From the NCBI RefSeq assembly GCF_003383615.1, contig NZ_QNUL01000002.1, positions 1 through 64,000 of the forward strand: DNA of 64,000 nt, in the 5' to 3' direction. A program made the position numbers and the translations under genes. Shown here piece by piece: positions 35,406 through 44,155 of the stretch (the first letter of the stretch is position 1; each line of letters begins with the position of its first letter). This stretch comes from Dyadobacter luteus. GTDB taxonomy: Bacteria; Bacteroidota; Bacteroidia; Cytophagales; Spirosomataceae. The notes beneath the pieces are model-generated. The model did not search any database and was not told where the DNA came from. It saw only the letters and a list, made by a program, of their open reading frames with translations.

Positions 35406-36035
35406 CTAAACATTTGTGTATTGCTGAACTAAGCTTATGAAACCACCAAATTTTAAAGCTTCAACAGTTTCCTCTTTTGTAAGATCAGCATATGCTCTTA
35501 TTTGGTCTATTACAGTTTTTCGTCTATTTACCAGACTTTTGTCTTGTAGATTGAATACTTCTATAGTTTTTTGGACTTTTGCTTGTAAAACAGGATCAGA
35601 TAATGTTGGATGTGGCTCTATTTCTCCTATTTCGTTGTAATAGAAATAATCCTGAACAGCATCCATAACAGGATTAAAGAATTCGGCATAATCAGATTTC
35701 TTTATACCAGATTTATTGTCTTTGAATTTTGCACCAAAATCTTCATCGTTACATGCAGCTACAAGGTTATCCCAGTAAAAGGTTTGCTCAGGAAACATAT
35801 GACCGGCTTTTTGACGATAATGATCCAAATGGCAATTCCTTTCGTCATCAATAACCAATTCTGTATAACCACACAAACACTCCTGCTCCTCTGTAAGAAT
35901 AAAGAGTTTCGTTTCCTGATAGGCAGAATATCCAGAACTATTTTTAGCACTAAAATCACTCCAGTTGGCTGATGGATTCTTCTCTTTGAAACCATCAAAG
36001 CACTTCAAAGAGGCTTGCTTATCAATTTTTCTCAT
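35406..36035 (-). CDS. ptuB: HNH endonuclease, PtuB-like (Septu system)
   Basis: A 209-residue protein with an HNH-type motif around residues 55-90: the Cys pair ECLCGYTEL, then the run CHLDHYRQK with the catalytic His, then TFYWDNLVAACN. This is the TIGR02646-like/PtuB arrangement. PtuB is the nuclease of the Septu anti-phage system and works with the ATPase PtuA. The start lies within the last 14 bases of the upstream ATPase gene, so the two are translationally coupled. No reverse transcriptase is present, so a retron version is unlikely. Confidence 0.75.
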   Translation of the reverse strand: MRKIDKQASLKCFDGFKEKNPSANWSDFSAKNSSGYSAYQETKLFILTEEQECLCGYTELVIDDERNCHLDHYRQKAGHMFPEQTFYWDNLVAACNDEDFGAKFKDNKSGIKKSDYAEFFNPVMDAVQDYFYYNEIGEIEPHPTLSDPVLQAKVQKTIEVFNLQDKSLVNRRKTVIDQIRAYADLTKEETVEALKFGGFISLVQQYTNV

Positions 36036-37500
36036 TCAATTTAGCCCTTTTAATTATTTCTAGTCGTATGTCCGTTAGAGCCTTGTCGGATTTTCCAAGA
36101 TCCCTTTCTAATACAGAAAATGATTTTTTAAATTTGTCAGATTCATAATTATCAGACCTAATGAGATCCCAAATATCATTTAGCTGCTGTTGCACTTTTT
36201 TATAACGCAATCCTTCTAAATCAAAGAAATCTGTTAATATGTCATCAACCGGTTTGCCGTAAGGATTAAAAGAAATATTCTTAATCCTAGATTTTCCATT
36301 TTCATTTACAAGAACATTTAGTTGTCCTTTTTTTAATGCAGAAAGAACATTTGGTGAGTGGGTAGTTATGATGGAAAAATTTTTGAATAAATCTTCTTCT
36401 TCTTCTTCAAATAGATTGTAGACAAATTCACGTTTCCATTCAGGATGGAGATACGTGTCGGGCTCATCTAGTAAAAACAAACTGTTATGACCAGCTAGTA
36501 GTTCTTTCAAACCCGTGATAATCAATAATTGCTTTTCACCCTCACTCAGGTTGTTGAAGCTTACATCGCGTCCATTTTTGATTAGGTTCAGGTCGATGCT
36601 TTCAAGAAAATCATTCGATTGTAAAGAAACTAAGTATTCAAAAATCCTTTTTTCAGTCCCGTAGAAGCTCCAAATGTTTTCCAGTTGTGATTTGTCGGAA
36701 ATACTAAATGTGATTGAGTCAGGTTGAAATTTTGCTTTAGTTGCCCCTTTCAAAATATTCATGAACTGATTAAGTTCCCCCATTGCTCCCCAAAAGTCTT
36801 CCGGCGTGGATTTGGGCTTTGCCCATCTTGGCTTTTTAAAATTGAGTCGAATAGTTGAAAAACCACTAATACCAAATTGCTTCTCTAGTGTCTCGGGAAC
36901 GTCTCCATACTCATAACTTAACAAACCTATCAAAATAGCAGGCAAGTCCTGAGGCCGGAAATAATAGAAAGGTTGATCAAACCTGATTTCTCCTGTAAGT
37001 GTGCCAGTAATTAAGTCTCTCTGAAATATATTGTAAATGTCATAAATACTATTGGAAATTCCAGAGTAGTAAACCACGAAATTGTCGGGCAGAATATAAG
37101 CTAATTCTTCCCCTTTGCTTCGCAGATGCTTTTCTATTTTCGGTAAACCCTCTATAACATCGCTACCTTCAAACAATTTGATGTGTGGTTTATCTTCAAA
37201 TGATACCTCTACACCTATGTAGTTTACAAATGATTGACCAAACATGGCTGTTTCAGTGACTTTTTCCCTTCTTAGTAGATAAACGATAGAAAATTGGAAA
37301 GGGAAGGTTTCTTTCTCCAATGACTTGAAATCCTTTGTACCTAAAAGCGTGGCGAAAATTTGTGTCAATGATTCGATTAAAGTTGTTTTCCCCGAACCAT
37401 TTTTGCCGATGAATACTGCTACATGACCACTGGCCAGGAAATCAACTGAGAGGTTTTCGAAAAGCTTAAAATTATTTATATCTAATTTGAGTAATTTCAT
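36022..37500 (-). CDS. ptuA: ABC-type ATPase, PtuA-like (Septu system)
   Basis: A 492-residue ATPase. Walker A GKNGSGKTT is at residues 32-40; the signature-like run NNLSEGEKQLLIITGL is near residue 320 and Walker B SLFLLDEPDTYLHPEW follows near residue 345. A C-terminal helical part ends in a Lys-rich tail. PtuA-type ATPases form complexes with the HNH nuclease PtuB and release its activity on infection. Together with PtuB it makes a compact two-gene defence unit. OLD-family or other AAA_21 proteins are the alternative, but the HNH partner favours Septu. Confidence 0.75.
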   Translation of the reverse strand: MKLLKLDINNFKLFENLSVDFLASGHVAVFIGKNGSGKTTLIESLTQIFATLLGTKDFKSLEKETFPFQFSIVYLLRREKVTETAMFGQSFVNYIGVEVSFEDKPHIKLFEGSDVIEGLPKIEKHLRSKGEELAYILPDNFVVYYSGISNSIYDIYNIFQRDLITGTLTGEIRFDQPFYYFRPQDLPAILIGLLSYEYGDVPETLEKQFGISGFSTIRLNFKKPRWAKPKSTPEDFWGAMGELNQFMNILKGATKAKFQPDSITFSISDKSQLENIWSFYGTEKRIFEYLVSLQSNDFLESIDLNLIKNGRDVSFNNLSEGEKQLLIITGLKELLAGHNSLFLLDEPDTYLHPEWKREFVYNLFEEEEEDLFKNFSIITTHSPNVLSALKKGQLNVLVNENGKSRIKNISFNPYGKPVDDILTDFFDLEGLRYKKVQQQLNDIWDLIRSDNYESDKFKKSFSVLERDLGKSDKALTDIRLEIIKRAKLNEKN

Positions 37501-37929
37501 AACTGTCCAATCATGATGGGTTTGATTAATTTCAGAATTTCATTGGTAGCTATTTGTTTCAACTGCGTTTGGTTTTTGTGCCATGAGCGGTGTTGAGTCG
37601 ACTGAATTATTCCGTATTAATGATGGCGGTGCAAGTCTTCAACTGCTCATCTGTAGCTTCCTTAGAGCGGCGCGAATAGAATAATAATATTGCTTCCCTG
37701 ATCTACGAATTTTTGAGAGTCTGAAACATTCCGCTATTCGGATCTCTCTGGCTTTCTATGCCTACTTTTATGTCATTGATGTCGAATATATACGTAATAT
37801 CTGTAGCAGTGTTTACAGCTGAAGGGTATGATTTGGAAATGCAGTTAAAAATAAAATATCAACTTCACGAACCGTTTCCGATTACCATGACTGGATGAGC
37901 CATATATGGCAATGACTGATTTTTTCATT
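37501..37929. other. Gene-free stretch between the Septu-like pair and the R-M operon
   Basis: No intact gene is seen. On the minus strand, about 37611-37700, a short open stretch reads like a protein C-terminus (residues SRRSKEATDEQLKTCTAIIN, then stop). It may be the tail of a deleted gene. No repeat or hairpin stands out. Confidence 0.4.
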
Positions 37930-39318
37930 TTAGTCGATATTAAAGATTGCTGATTCAAATTCACTTTGAGCTTCAGAATATAGGCTTTGCTCAAGCGATT
38001 CAAGATCATTTTTCTGTGTTATCAATTCAGATATCCTTTTCACGATTTGATTTTGTTTTTTTTGGGGAGGTAGTACGATTTTGAAATCTAAAAATTCATG
38101 ACTATTTATGCTTTCAACGGTAACACCAGTTTTAGAACATTCTTCAAGGATCAGCTTTTGAAATATTCTTAGAAAATAAACGAAGTACATTTTGTCTACA
38201 TGGGCTTGTAGATTTATGGCTTTCAGGTCTTGATTAATTGTTACTGGTATTGTGGTTATTGAGACAGGGAAAGAATGCTGAAGAATCCCACTTCTAAAAA
38301 CAGCTAAAATTGTTCCTGGTGCATGTATAGTTAGTTTGTTTTTATTTACAGCATTAGAAGTAATTAAGTCAATTGAAGTTGAAATGTTTAGGGTTTTCAT
38401 ATCCTTGGGAGAAACCCAATTTATTGTTCCACTTAGCCAATACTCATTTCTATTTTTTGAAGGCGTACTTCCTCCTTCAAAAGATTTGATAAGCTCTCTA
38501 ATTGAAACTAGTGGGAACTTTGCATTAGAAAGTGAATAGGAGGGCTTTCTTTTTAGGTAATTAACCGACCACTTATTTAAATTTTTATAATGAAGGATTC
38601 TAAAGCGATTTGAGGATTCTGAGGTATCTACTTTTTTTATCCCAGTGAACTCACACATTTCTTTTTCAATAATTCCCACTAGGCTATCTGATTCTGTTTT
38701 AACTATTTCAGCCTTGCGTATTTTTTCATTAAAAGATCTTATGATTTTATCTTGAATATCTTTCGTAGGTACAGGAATTCTAAATCCTAAAAAGGCTTTT
38801 TCATCTACTCGTTGACGGCCTGTAGTACCAGAGCTGGCTTTTTGGCAAAGTTCAGCAAAGTATTTTGTACCTGTAATTAGGTTGAAAAATTCGGGTAGTA
38901 TTTTTTTTGCATGGATGTTGTAGCTCAAGAAGTCCTGCGTGGTGATTGCTCCCTCCAGTTCAGCAGGTACAATACCAAACGCTCCATTACGGGCGTCTAT
39001 CTTGCTCATAATGAATTGTCCTTCTGAAATACGGAACTGGTTCTTTGTCCCAATGTCTTTACCGAAAATCAGGTCTTCACCACGTTGTACCACACCTTTG
39101 CCATATAGCTTAATTGTTACCTGCTTGTAGGCTTTGTCATTTTCCAGTATTTCTTTTTCTCTATTTCGAATAATGAGATTTCCAATAGGTTCTAATTTGA
39201 ACCCATCTTTATATAATACTTTGCCGCTCAGAATAGCCCCCACACTCCAATTAGAGAGGGTCATAAAGCGAACTTCATTGAGATATTTAAATGCTATTTC
39301 AGTGGGCATATGCATCAT
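37930..39318 (-). CDS. hsdS: Type I-like specificity subunit (HsdS)
   Basis: A 462-residue specificity protein with two target-recognition domains. The first spans about residues 30-175 (ending near GFRIPVPTKDIQDKII, a typical HsdS end-of-domain run) and the second residues 235-425 (SIRELIKSFEGGSTPSKN... to FKIVLPPQKKQNQIVKRI). Each is followed by a coiled connector. It overlaps the methylase gene by 20 bases. Two different half-sites in the recognition sequence are expected. Confidence 0.9.
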   Translation of the reverse strand: MMHMPTEIAFKYLNEVRFMTLSNWSVGAILSGKVLYKDGFKLEPIGNLIIRNREKEILENDKAYKQVTIKLYGKGVVQRGEDLIFGKDIGTKNQFRISEGQFIMSKIDARNGAFGIVPAELEGAITTQDFLSYNIHAKKILPEFFNLITGTKYFAELCQKASSGTTGRQRVDEKAFLGFRIPVPTKDIQDKIIRSFNEKIRKAEIVKTESDSLVGIIEKEMCEFTGIKKVDTSESSNRFRILHYKNLNKWSVNYLKRKPSYSLSNAKFPLVSIRELIKSFEGGSTPSKNRNEYWLSGTINWVSPKDMKTLNISTSIDLITSNAVNKNKLTIHAPGTILAVFRSGILQHSFPVSITTIPVTINQDLKAINLQAHVDKMYFVYFLRIFQKLILEECSKTGVTVESINSHEFLDFKIVLPPQKKQNQIVKRISELITQKNDLESLEQSLYSEAQSEFESAIFNID

Positions 39319-41644
39319 AGAATATTTCAGGTTTGCCTACAATTTTTCCATCAATGGACTGAAGCCGTGATATATTACCTTCATTATCAACTAGGTATTG
39401 GACCTCCTTTTTAGGCTCATCCCAAAGGATAGCTTTCTTCCTGTAAGTTCTAAATTCTACGGCAACATCTTCCAACTCATTTTCGCAAGGAGCCCCTGTA
39501 CTTGAAATACCCGCTTTCTCCACTTCAATGACCGGGATAGGATAATCGAAGCGCTCTTTCACTAGTGATTTGATATCGACTGCAATAACGTCTTCTATTT
39601 GTTTGGCATTGTCCGTAAATTTCTTTTTCAACTCTTTAAGCTCTTTGAATGATTTGCTTTCTTTTAACGTCTTCTCCTCTTTTTTAAAGTCTGCTTTTAA
39701 TTCATCCAATTTTGACTGATACTTGTAATTAACCTCTTTGATTGTATCCTCTGTGATTTTTTGATAGGTTACCAATTCATCATTGCTAAATTTTTTAAGG
39801 AACAGTAAACTGGGCTTTACGGTAGCACCTGAAGCAATGAAAACATCCTGAGGAATTGATGTGATGTTAATTAACTTTGCCCTTCCTTCAATGTATTCCC
39901 TAATTTTTTGCAGTGCACTGTTGTTCAGTACACCTTCCGGCAATACAATACCCATTCTGCCACCTGGTTTTAAAAGGTTCAGGCATCTTTCCATAAATAA
40001 TACTTCTGTCAATCCACTCCATGCACCTACGTCAAAGATGTCCAGCAGCGCCTTTCCTCGGCTTTTGCCAAGGCCATTGTCATGATCTGCCCAATCTTTT
40101 ATTTGTTTTACTACATTATTTCTGTATTGACTTCCATACCTCTCTTCATAATATCTTGTTTTCTCTTCACTAGGTACGTCAGAGTGGGTGACCTTTAATG
40201 TTTTGTTTACTCTTGAACCAAATGGTGGATTGGTTAAGATAACATCAAATCGCCCATCAAATATGCCATTGATATTTAGCAGTCCATCATGATGATGCAC
40301 ACCGCCATGACCATCACCGTGCATAATCATGTTCATCTTAGCAGTACGAGCCATCCTCGGGTTAGCATCTGTACCAAAAATGCAGTTGTATGATAGATTG
40401 TGCAGTCTTCCTTTCTTGTTATTTAGATCAAACTCTTCAAACAACTTGATTTTTAAGTCGTTGACATTTTTTTTAATTTTAGACTTTTGTAATTTGGGAA
40501 GCTTTTCGAAATTAGAATCATAATGGGTGCTTTGAATATTCTTTATTTTAGACTGAATGTCGGATTCTATTTTGTCCCTTACATATTCGAAAGTTTTAAT
40601 TAGGAACCCTCCACTTCCACAACACGGATCGCAAATCAGTTCATCCTCGTTCGGATCAAGTACGTCCACCATATAATCAACAACGGTCCTAGGTGTAAAG
40701 AACTGACCAAGTTCTCCTCTAAATGTGCGTCCCAAGAATTCCTCAAATGCTATACCTTTAATGTCGTCTGATGTATTTGATAGATTAAAAGACTCTAATT
40801 CTTCAACTATCATTTCGAAGCTTCTTTGGCGGATTCGAATTCTGTCTAACTCTTCAAATAATTCGTCATTTTTGAATTCTTCTTTGGTCTTGTCAAAAAG
40901 ATACTGCATGTATTCTTTGTCGAAAAGGGGAGATCCTGATGCCCTTAATGATGGACGAATATTTTCTTCATAAGCTTTTTCATCAGCTTTGAACTTATCT
41001 TTCGAAAAAATCAAGTCTTTATCTGATTTTCGTTCATACATGATTTTCATGAATAGTATCTTGCTGATCTCATCAAATGCGGCTTCAGGAGATAATTTAT
41101 CATTATTCCTGATGATGTTGTGACATTTGGATAACAGAGCAGTAAACTGATCCCTAGTGAAGGTTTTTGATTCTGAAATAAACTTTTTGATCAGGGCATC
41201 TTCCGTAATTAATTGAGCTTTTGGTATGTCTTGTAGACGTTCAAGTTTTCTATCTAGAGGTTCCTCTTTAATATAAAAAATCTTTGTTTCTTTGAGATTA
41301 GTAGCAATAAAAAAGTCAGCCTTTATACTTGATGCGAAATTATATCCTATGAGATAATCCTCTTCGTTAATGGTTATATGCTCAGCTTTACATTGAGCGG
41401 CAATGATAATTGAAGGGATATTATTTTTCTTTTTCTCGTTTTTGTTTTTCCAAATTCCAATATCAGCCTTATATCTATTTTTAATTACCACATCCTGACC
41501 TAATTGCCCTATATCATATCCATAGTGATTTACAAGTCTGAGAATAAACTGCTGTTTTAAAGTTTCTTCAGGAGTTGCGGTTATCCATTTTCCTAATAGC
41601 GGAGCATAAATTTTATCGTCTTTTATTGCTAATTCCATGCTCAT
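39299..41644 (-). CDS. Nuclease-methylase fusion: HsdR_N-like domain plus N6-adenine DNA methylase
   Basis: A 781-residue protein. The C-terminal two-thirds is an HsdM-type methylase: SAM motif DPCCGSGGFLI and catalytic NPPF (in VILTNPPFGSR). A C-terminal coiled-coil part follows. The first 150 residues look like the HsdR N-terminal nuclease domain: YKADIGIW supplies an Asp and IIIAAQCKAEH a QxK in place of ExK. Such a fusion beside a separate HsdS recalls the BcgI-type plan, in which one polypeptide both cuts and modifies. No separate HsdR motor gene is present. The gene overlaps the regulator gene by four bases. Confidence 0.8.
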   Translation of the reverse strand: MSMELAIKDDKIYAPLLGKWITATPEETLKQQFILRLVNHYGYDIGQLGQDVVIKNRYKADIGIWKNKNEKKKNNIPSIIIAAQCKAEHITINEEDYLIGYNFASSIKADFFIATNLKETKIFYIKEEPLDRKLERLQDIPKAQLITEDALIKKFISESKTFTRDQFTALLSKCHNIIRNNDKLSPEAAFDEISKILFMKIMYERKSDKDLIFSKDKFKADEKAYEENIRPSLRASGSPLFDKEYMQYLFDKTKEEFKNDELFEELDRIRIRQRSFEMIVEELESFNLSNTSDDIKGIAFEEFLGRTFRGELGQFFTPRTVVDYMVDVLDPNEDELICDPCCGSGGFLIKTFEYVRDKIESDIQSKIKNIQSTHYDSNFEKLPKLQKSKIKKNVNDLKIKLFEEFDLNNKKGRLHNLSYNCIFGTDANPRMARTAKMNMIMHGDGHGGVHHHDGLLNINGIFDGRFDVILTNPPFGSRVNKTLKVTHSDVPSEEKTRYYEERYGSQYRNNVVKQIKDWADHDNGLGKSRGKALLDIFDVGAWSGLTEVLFMERCLNLLKPGGRMGIVLPEGVLNNSALQKIREYIEGRAKLINITSIPQDVFIASGATVKPSLLFLKKFSNDELVTYQKITEDTIKEVNYKYQSKLDELKADFKKEEKTLKESKSFKELKELKKKFTDNAKQIEDVIAVDIKSLVKERFDYPIPVIEVEKAGISSTGAPCENELEDVAVEFRTYRKKAILWDEPKKEVQYLVDNEGNISRLQSIDGKIVGKPEIFYDAYAH

Positions 41645-41934
41645 GATTTGATACTTCTTTTTAATTCTTGTTCTGCCCTTTTCAATGCTGCAAGAGCAGT
41701 TGTCTCGTCTCCAACATCTTCAATGATCTTATCTGATAGCCAAATAGTTAAGAGTTCATCTTCACTAACATCGAGAAGGCGAGCTAAAGAGATTACGTGA
41801 ACCCTTTTTGCTTTCCTCTCACCTCTTTCTATTTTACTATACATCGGAGCGTCAATGTCAAGGCTTGCCGCTATCTGTCGTTGTAAAAGATACTTTTCTT
41901 CTCTCAATCGCTTGATTTTTTCACCAAATTGCAT
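41641..41934 (-). CDS. XRE-family controller of the R-M operon
   Basis: A 97-residue XRE helix-turn-helix protein (KIKRLREEKYLLQRQIAASLDIDAPMYSKIERGERKAKR). It is the first gene of the operon and overlaps the methylase start by four bases (ATGA). Controllers of this size often delay restriction until methylation is complete. Leucine-rich C-terminal helices may serve for dimerisation. Confidence 0.85.
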   Translation of the reverse strand: MQFGEKIKRLREEKYLLQRQIAASLDIDAPMYSKIERGERKAKRVHVISLARLLDVSEDELLTIWLSDKIIEDVGDETTALAALKRAEQELKRSIKS

Positions 41935-42350
41935 GACCTGTAAGTTTGTGACTTGTCAAATTTTGGCTAATGTATGAAAAGAAATCCATAGTGAAAGAGA
42001 AATTGCTGCTAATCTGACTAAGTATCTTCATTCAGACCTTCAAGAGTGATCTTCATACTTTTCTTGATTCATTCCATGAGATAGGGGATGGCAAGGACAA
42101 CTTGTCCCCTGCCTCTTTCTGTTTTCGCTCAAGTGCATACAGCACTTCTGGTTCTGAGATCTACGGTTATGGGCTTAAATTCTTGAAAATCAATTGGCCA
42201 TACTCAGTATGGCACTTGGTTTTTGGTCGTCTACGTATTGTAAGAAACATTGTTATTTAGTCTTTTCCAATCATTGCATCCCACCTCAGATACTAACTTG
42301 TTTCAGCATATCGAGAGGAACAACGACGACAAGCTGAAACAAGCTAATTG
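41935..42350. other. Gene-free stretch with an inverted repeat behind the integrase
   Basis: No gene is seen. At 42297-42343 the arms CTTGTTTCAGC and GCTGAAACAAG (11 bp, perfect) lie just past the integrase stop. No U-run follows in the direction of the integrase transcript, so the palindrome could be a terminator without a tail or a binding site. Confidence 0.45.
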
Positions 42351-43571
42351 TTATCTGTTTAAGATATCCCGCAGTCGGGCCATATCATCACTTACTTTCT
42401 TGTCCACGATTTTAGCATACTGCTGCGTCGTCTTTATATTTCTGTGCCCTAGCATTTTGGATACACTTTCAATCGGCACACCATTGGTGAGTGTAACGGT
42501 GGTAGCAAACGTATGCCTTGCCAAGTGAAAGGTGATATTCTTTTGGATTCCTGTCAAATCCGCTATTTCTTTCAAGTAAGAATTCATTTTTTGGTTCGTG
42601 AGAACAGGCAGGACTCTGCCTTCAGATTCACATTGAGGATGGTCCTGATATTTATCCATTATTTCCTGGGCCACTGGTAATATTGGAATTCTTGATGACG
42701 AATCCGTTTTTTTTCGTGTTGTGGTTATCCACTTGCCTCCATCCATACCTTCAATTATTTCCATACGACGTAGCTTATGAACGTCGGCATATGCCAATCC
42801 TGTGTAACAACAGAATAGGAATATGTCTCTTACCTGTGAGAGCCTCCCATTACCAAAATCCTTATTTCTTATTTTTTTTAACTCGGTATCTGTAAGTGCT
42901 TCTCTGTCGACCTCGCGTTTCGTCATTTTAAACGCATGAAACGGATCACGTGTTAGCCATCCTTGCTTTATACAAATAAGCACGATCTTCTTGAAATTAG
43001 CTAGGTACTTCATAGTTGTATTGTGGCTGCATTTGCGGACAGACTTAAACCAGAATTCATACTGTGATATAAAATCGTAATCCAGCAAGTCTATCTCAAT
43101 ATCGTCTTGCTTGTATTTCCATTTAATAAAAGAGCGTGTGTGGTCCAAGGAAGTAGCATAGCGCTCTAATGTGCCTGGAGCAAATTCAGAGCCTATCAAG
43201 GCAGACATTTGATCATTGTGATGCTTAAATACTGCAAGGATAGTTTTTTTATCTCCTCGCTTGCCATGGATAATATTAAAAATTGATATAGCGCTGACGG
43301 ATTTACGGTCATCAATCAATGATTTTTTAGCCTCATAAATCTTTGCGGTTATTGAGTCTATGTAAGCATTCAATGCTCGTGCATCTTCTTTATTGCCATT
43401 AGGTCTTCCGAGTCTGATATTCCACCTGGATGGATGCCATAAATGTTTCAATGAGAATTCCTTGGCGTGCCCATCGACGGTAATTCGGCAATACAGATAA
43501 TGAGTGCCTTCGGCATTTTCTGGGCGTGGCTTTCTCAAAAAGAAAATTAACCCGAAGCTTGTTTCTAACAT
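42351..43571 (-). CDS. Tyrosine recombinase/integrase, CTnDOT-like
   Basis: A 406-residue tyrosine recombinase. An N-terminal arm-binding part (HYLYCRITVDGHAKEF) and a SAM-like core-binding domain (about residues 105-205) precede the catalytic domain. There the run CCYTGLAYADVHKL has Ala at the place of the first catalytic Arg. The Lys (TTRKKTDSSSR), HxxR (HLARHTF), His (LGHRN) and nucleophile Tyr (QQYAKI) are present. The same loss of the first Arg is known in IntDOT. The gene's upstream end lies 250 bases from the tRNA-Ser 3' end and points away from it, the classic position for an element integrated at that tRNA. Confidence 0.9.
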   Translation of the reverse strand: MLETSFGLIFFLRKPRPENAEGTHYLYCRITVDGHAKEFSLKHLWHPSRWNIRLGRPNGNKEDARALNAYIDSITAKIYEAKKSLIDDRKSVSAISIFNIIHGKRGDKKTILAVFKHHNDQMSALIGSEFAPGTLERYATSLDHTRSFIKWKYKQDDIEIDLLDYDFISQYEFWFKSVRKCSHNTTMKYLANFKKIVLICIKQGWLTRDPFHAFKMTKREVDREALTDTELKKIRNKDFGNGRLSQVRDIFLFCCYTGLAYADVHKLRRMEIIEGMDGGKWITTTRKKTDSSSRIPILPVAQEIMDKYQDHPQCESEGRVLPVLTNQKMNSYLKEIADLTGIQKNITFHLARHTFATTVTLTNGVPIESVSKMLGHRNIKTTQQYAKIVDKKVSDDMARLRDILNR

Positions 43572-43619
43572 AGTCGTTAATGTTTGAGATGAACAAATCT
43601 CGGATTGATACCTTAAAAA

Positions 43620-43711
43620 GTAAAGATGTAAATCTTGTAAACATCTTTACAGTCAGTGGATTACGTGTCTGATCGTGGGAGATTTTCGTTGAATAAAAAA
43701 CTCCCACGATC
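43620..43711. repeat. Two inverted repeats between integrase and tRNA-Ser (possible att-site arms)
   Basis: GTAAAGATGT (43620-43629) pairs with ACATCTTTAC (43641-43650). GATCGTGGGAG (43671-43681) pairs with CTCCCACGATC (43701-43711). Both are perfect. They lie within 140 bases of the integrase start. Arm-type integrase sites or an integrase operator would fit, but direct proof is lacking. Confidence 0.55.
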
Positions 43712-43764
43712 TTGCTAATAAATTATGGGCAATTTTGAAGATTTTGGTAGTTGTAGAAAAACAA

Positions 43765-43797
43765 AAAACCCCGTTTAAATGATTTAAACGGGGTTTT
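43765..43797. terminator. Strong bidirectional terminator beyond tRNA-Ser
   Basis: AAAACCCCGTTTAAA pairs perfectly with TTTAAACGGGGTTTT (15 bp) around TGA. It lies 24 bases beyond the tRNA-Ser 3' end and would end its transcript. Its A/T-rich flanks allow termination from both sides. Confidence 0.85.
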
Positions 43798-43820
43798 GAA
43801 TGTTTTGGTAAGCATACCAG

Positions 43821-43905
43821 CAGAGAGAGAGGGATTCGAACCCCCGGACCTGTTACAGTCAACGGTTTTCAAGACCGTCGCAATCGACCACTCTGCCATC
43901 TCTCT
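43821..43905 (-). tRNA. tRNA-Ser(UGA)
   Basis: Read on the minus strand, the acceptor stem AGAGAGA pairs with TCTCTCT and is followed by the discriminator G. The D-arm has GGCAGAGTGGTCGATTGC, the anticodon loop reads CTTGAAA with anticodon TGA, a long variable arm follows, and the T-arm has GGGGGTTCGAATCCCTC. CCA is not encoded. Length is 85 bases. This tRNA is a likely integration site for the element to its left. Confidence 0.95.
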
Positions 43906-43934
43906 AAGTGTTTCGGCGTATCCGAAACGTGGTG

Positions 43935-43964
43935 CAAAGGTAATAACAAATTCTTTACATGCAA
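43935..43964 (-). promoter_or_regulatory. tRNA-Ser promoter, Bacteroidota type
   Basis: On the minus strand TTG (43964-43962) and TACCTTTG (43942-43935), spaced by 19 bases, fit the Bacteroidota consensus. A small hairpin GTTTCGG / CCGAAAC at 43910-43928 lies in the leader before the mature tRNA. Confidence 0.75.
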
Positions 43965-44155
43965 GTGTTCTGCAAATTTATCTGCATGTTTTTTAATAAA
44001 TTTAATGTGCCCCAAACAGCTTTCTTCTGATGTTCCGGCGTATTAAATTTGCATTTTTGTGAGTTAATGATAAGTGAAACAGTGTGTTATCCTGATGTTA
44101 TTTGCTTTGCTGCTTTCGCTCAATTTTTTTCGAAATAAGCAGTTATTTTTATTAT

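Noticed and set aside
35406..37500. Possible retron (ATPase plus HNH is a known retron effector pair)
   Set aside because: No reverse transcriptase frame and no msr/msd-like structure is seen within several kb.
43821..43905. A duplicate of the tRNA-Ser 3' end elsewhere in the window as the left attachment site
   Set aside because: I looked for the GGGATTCGAACCC-type core and found no second copy, so the other end is outside or uses another core.
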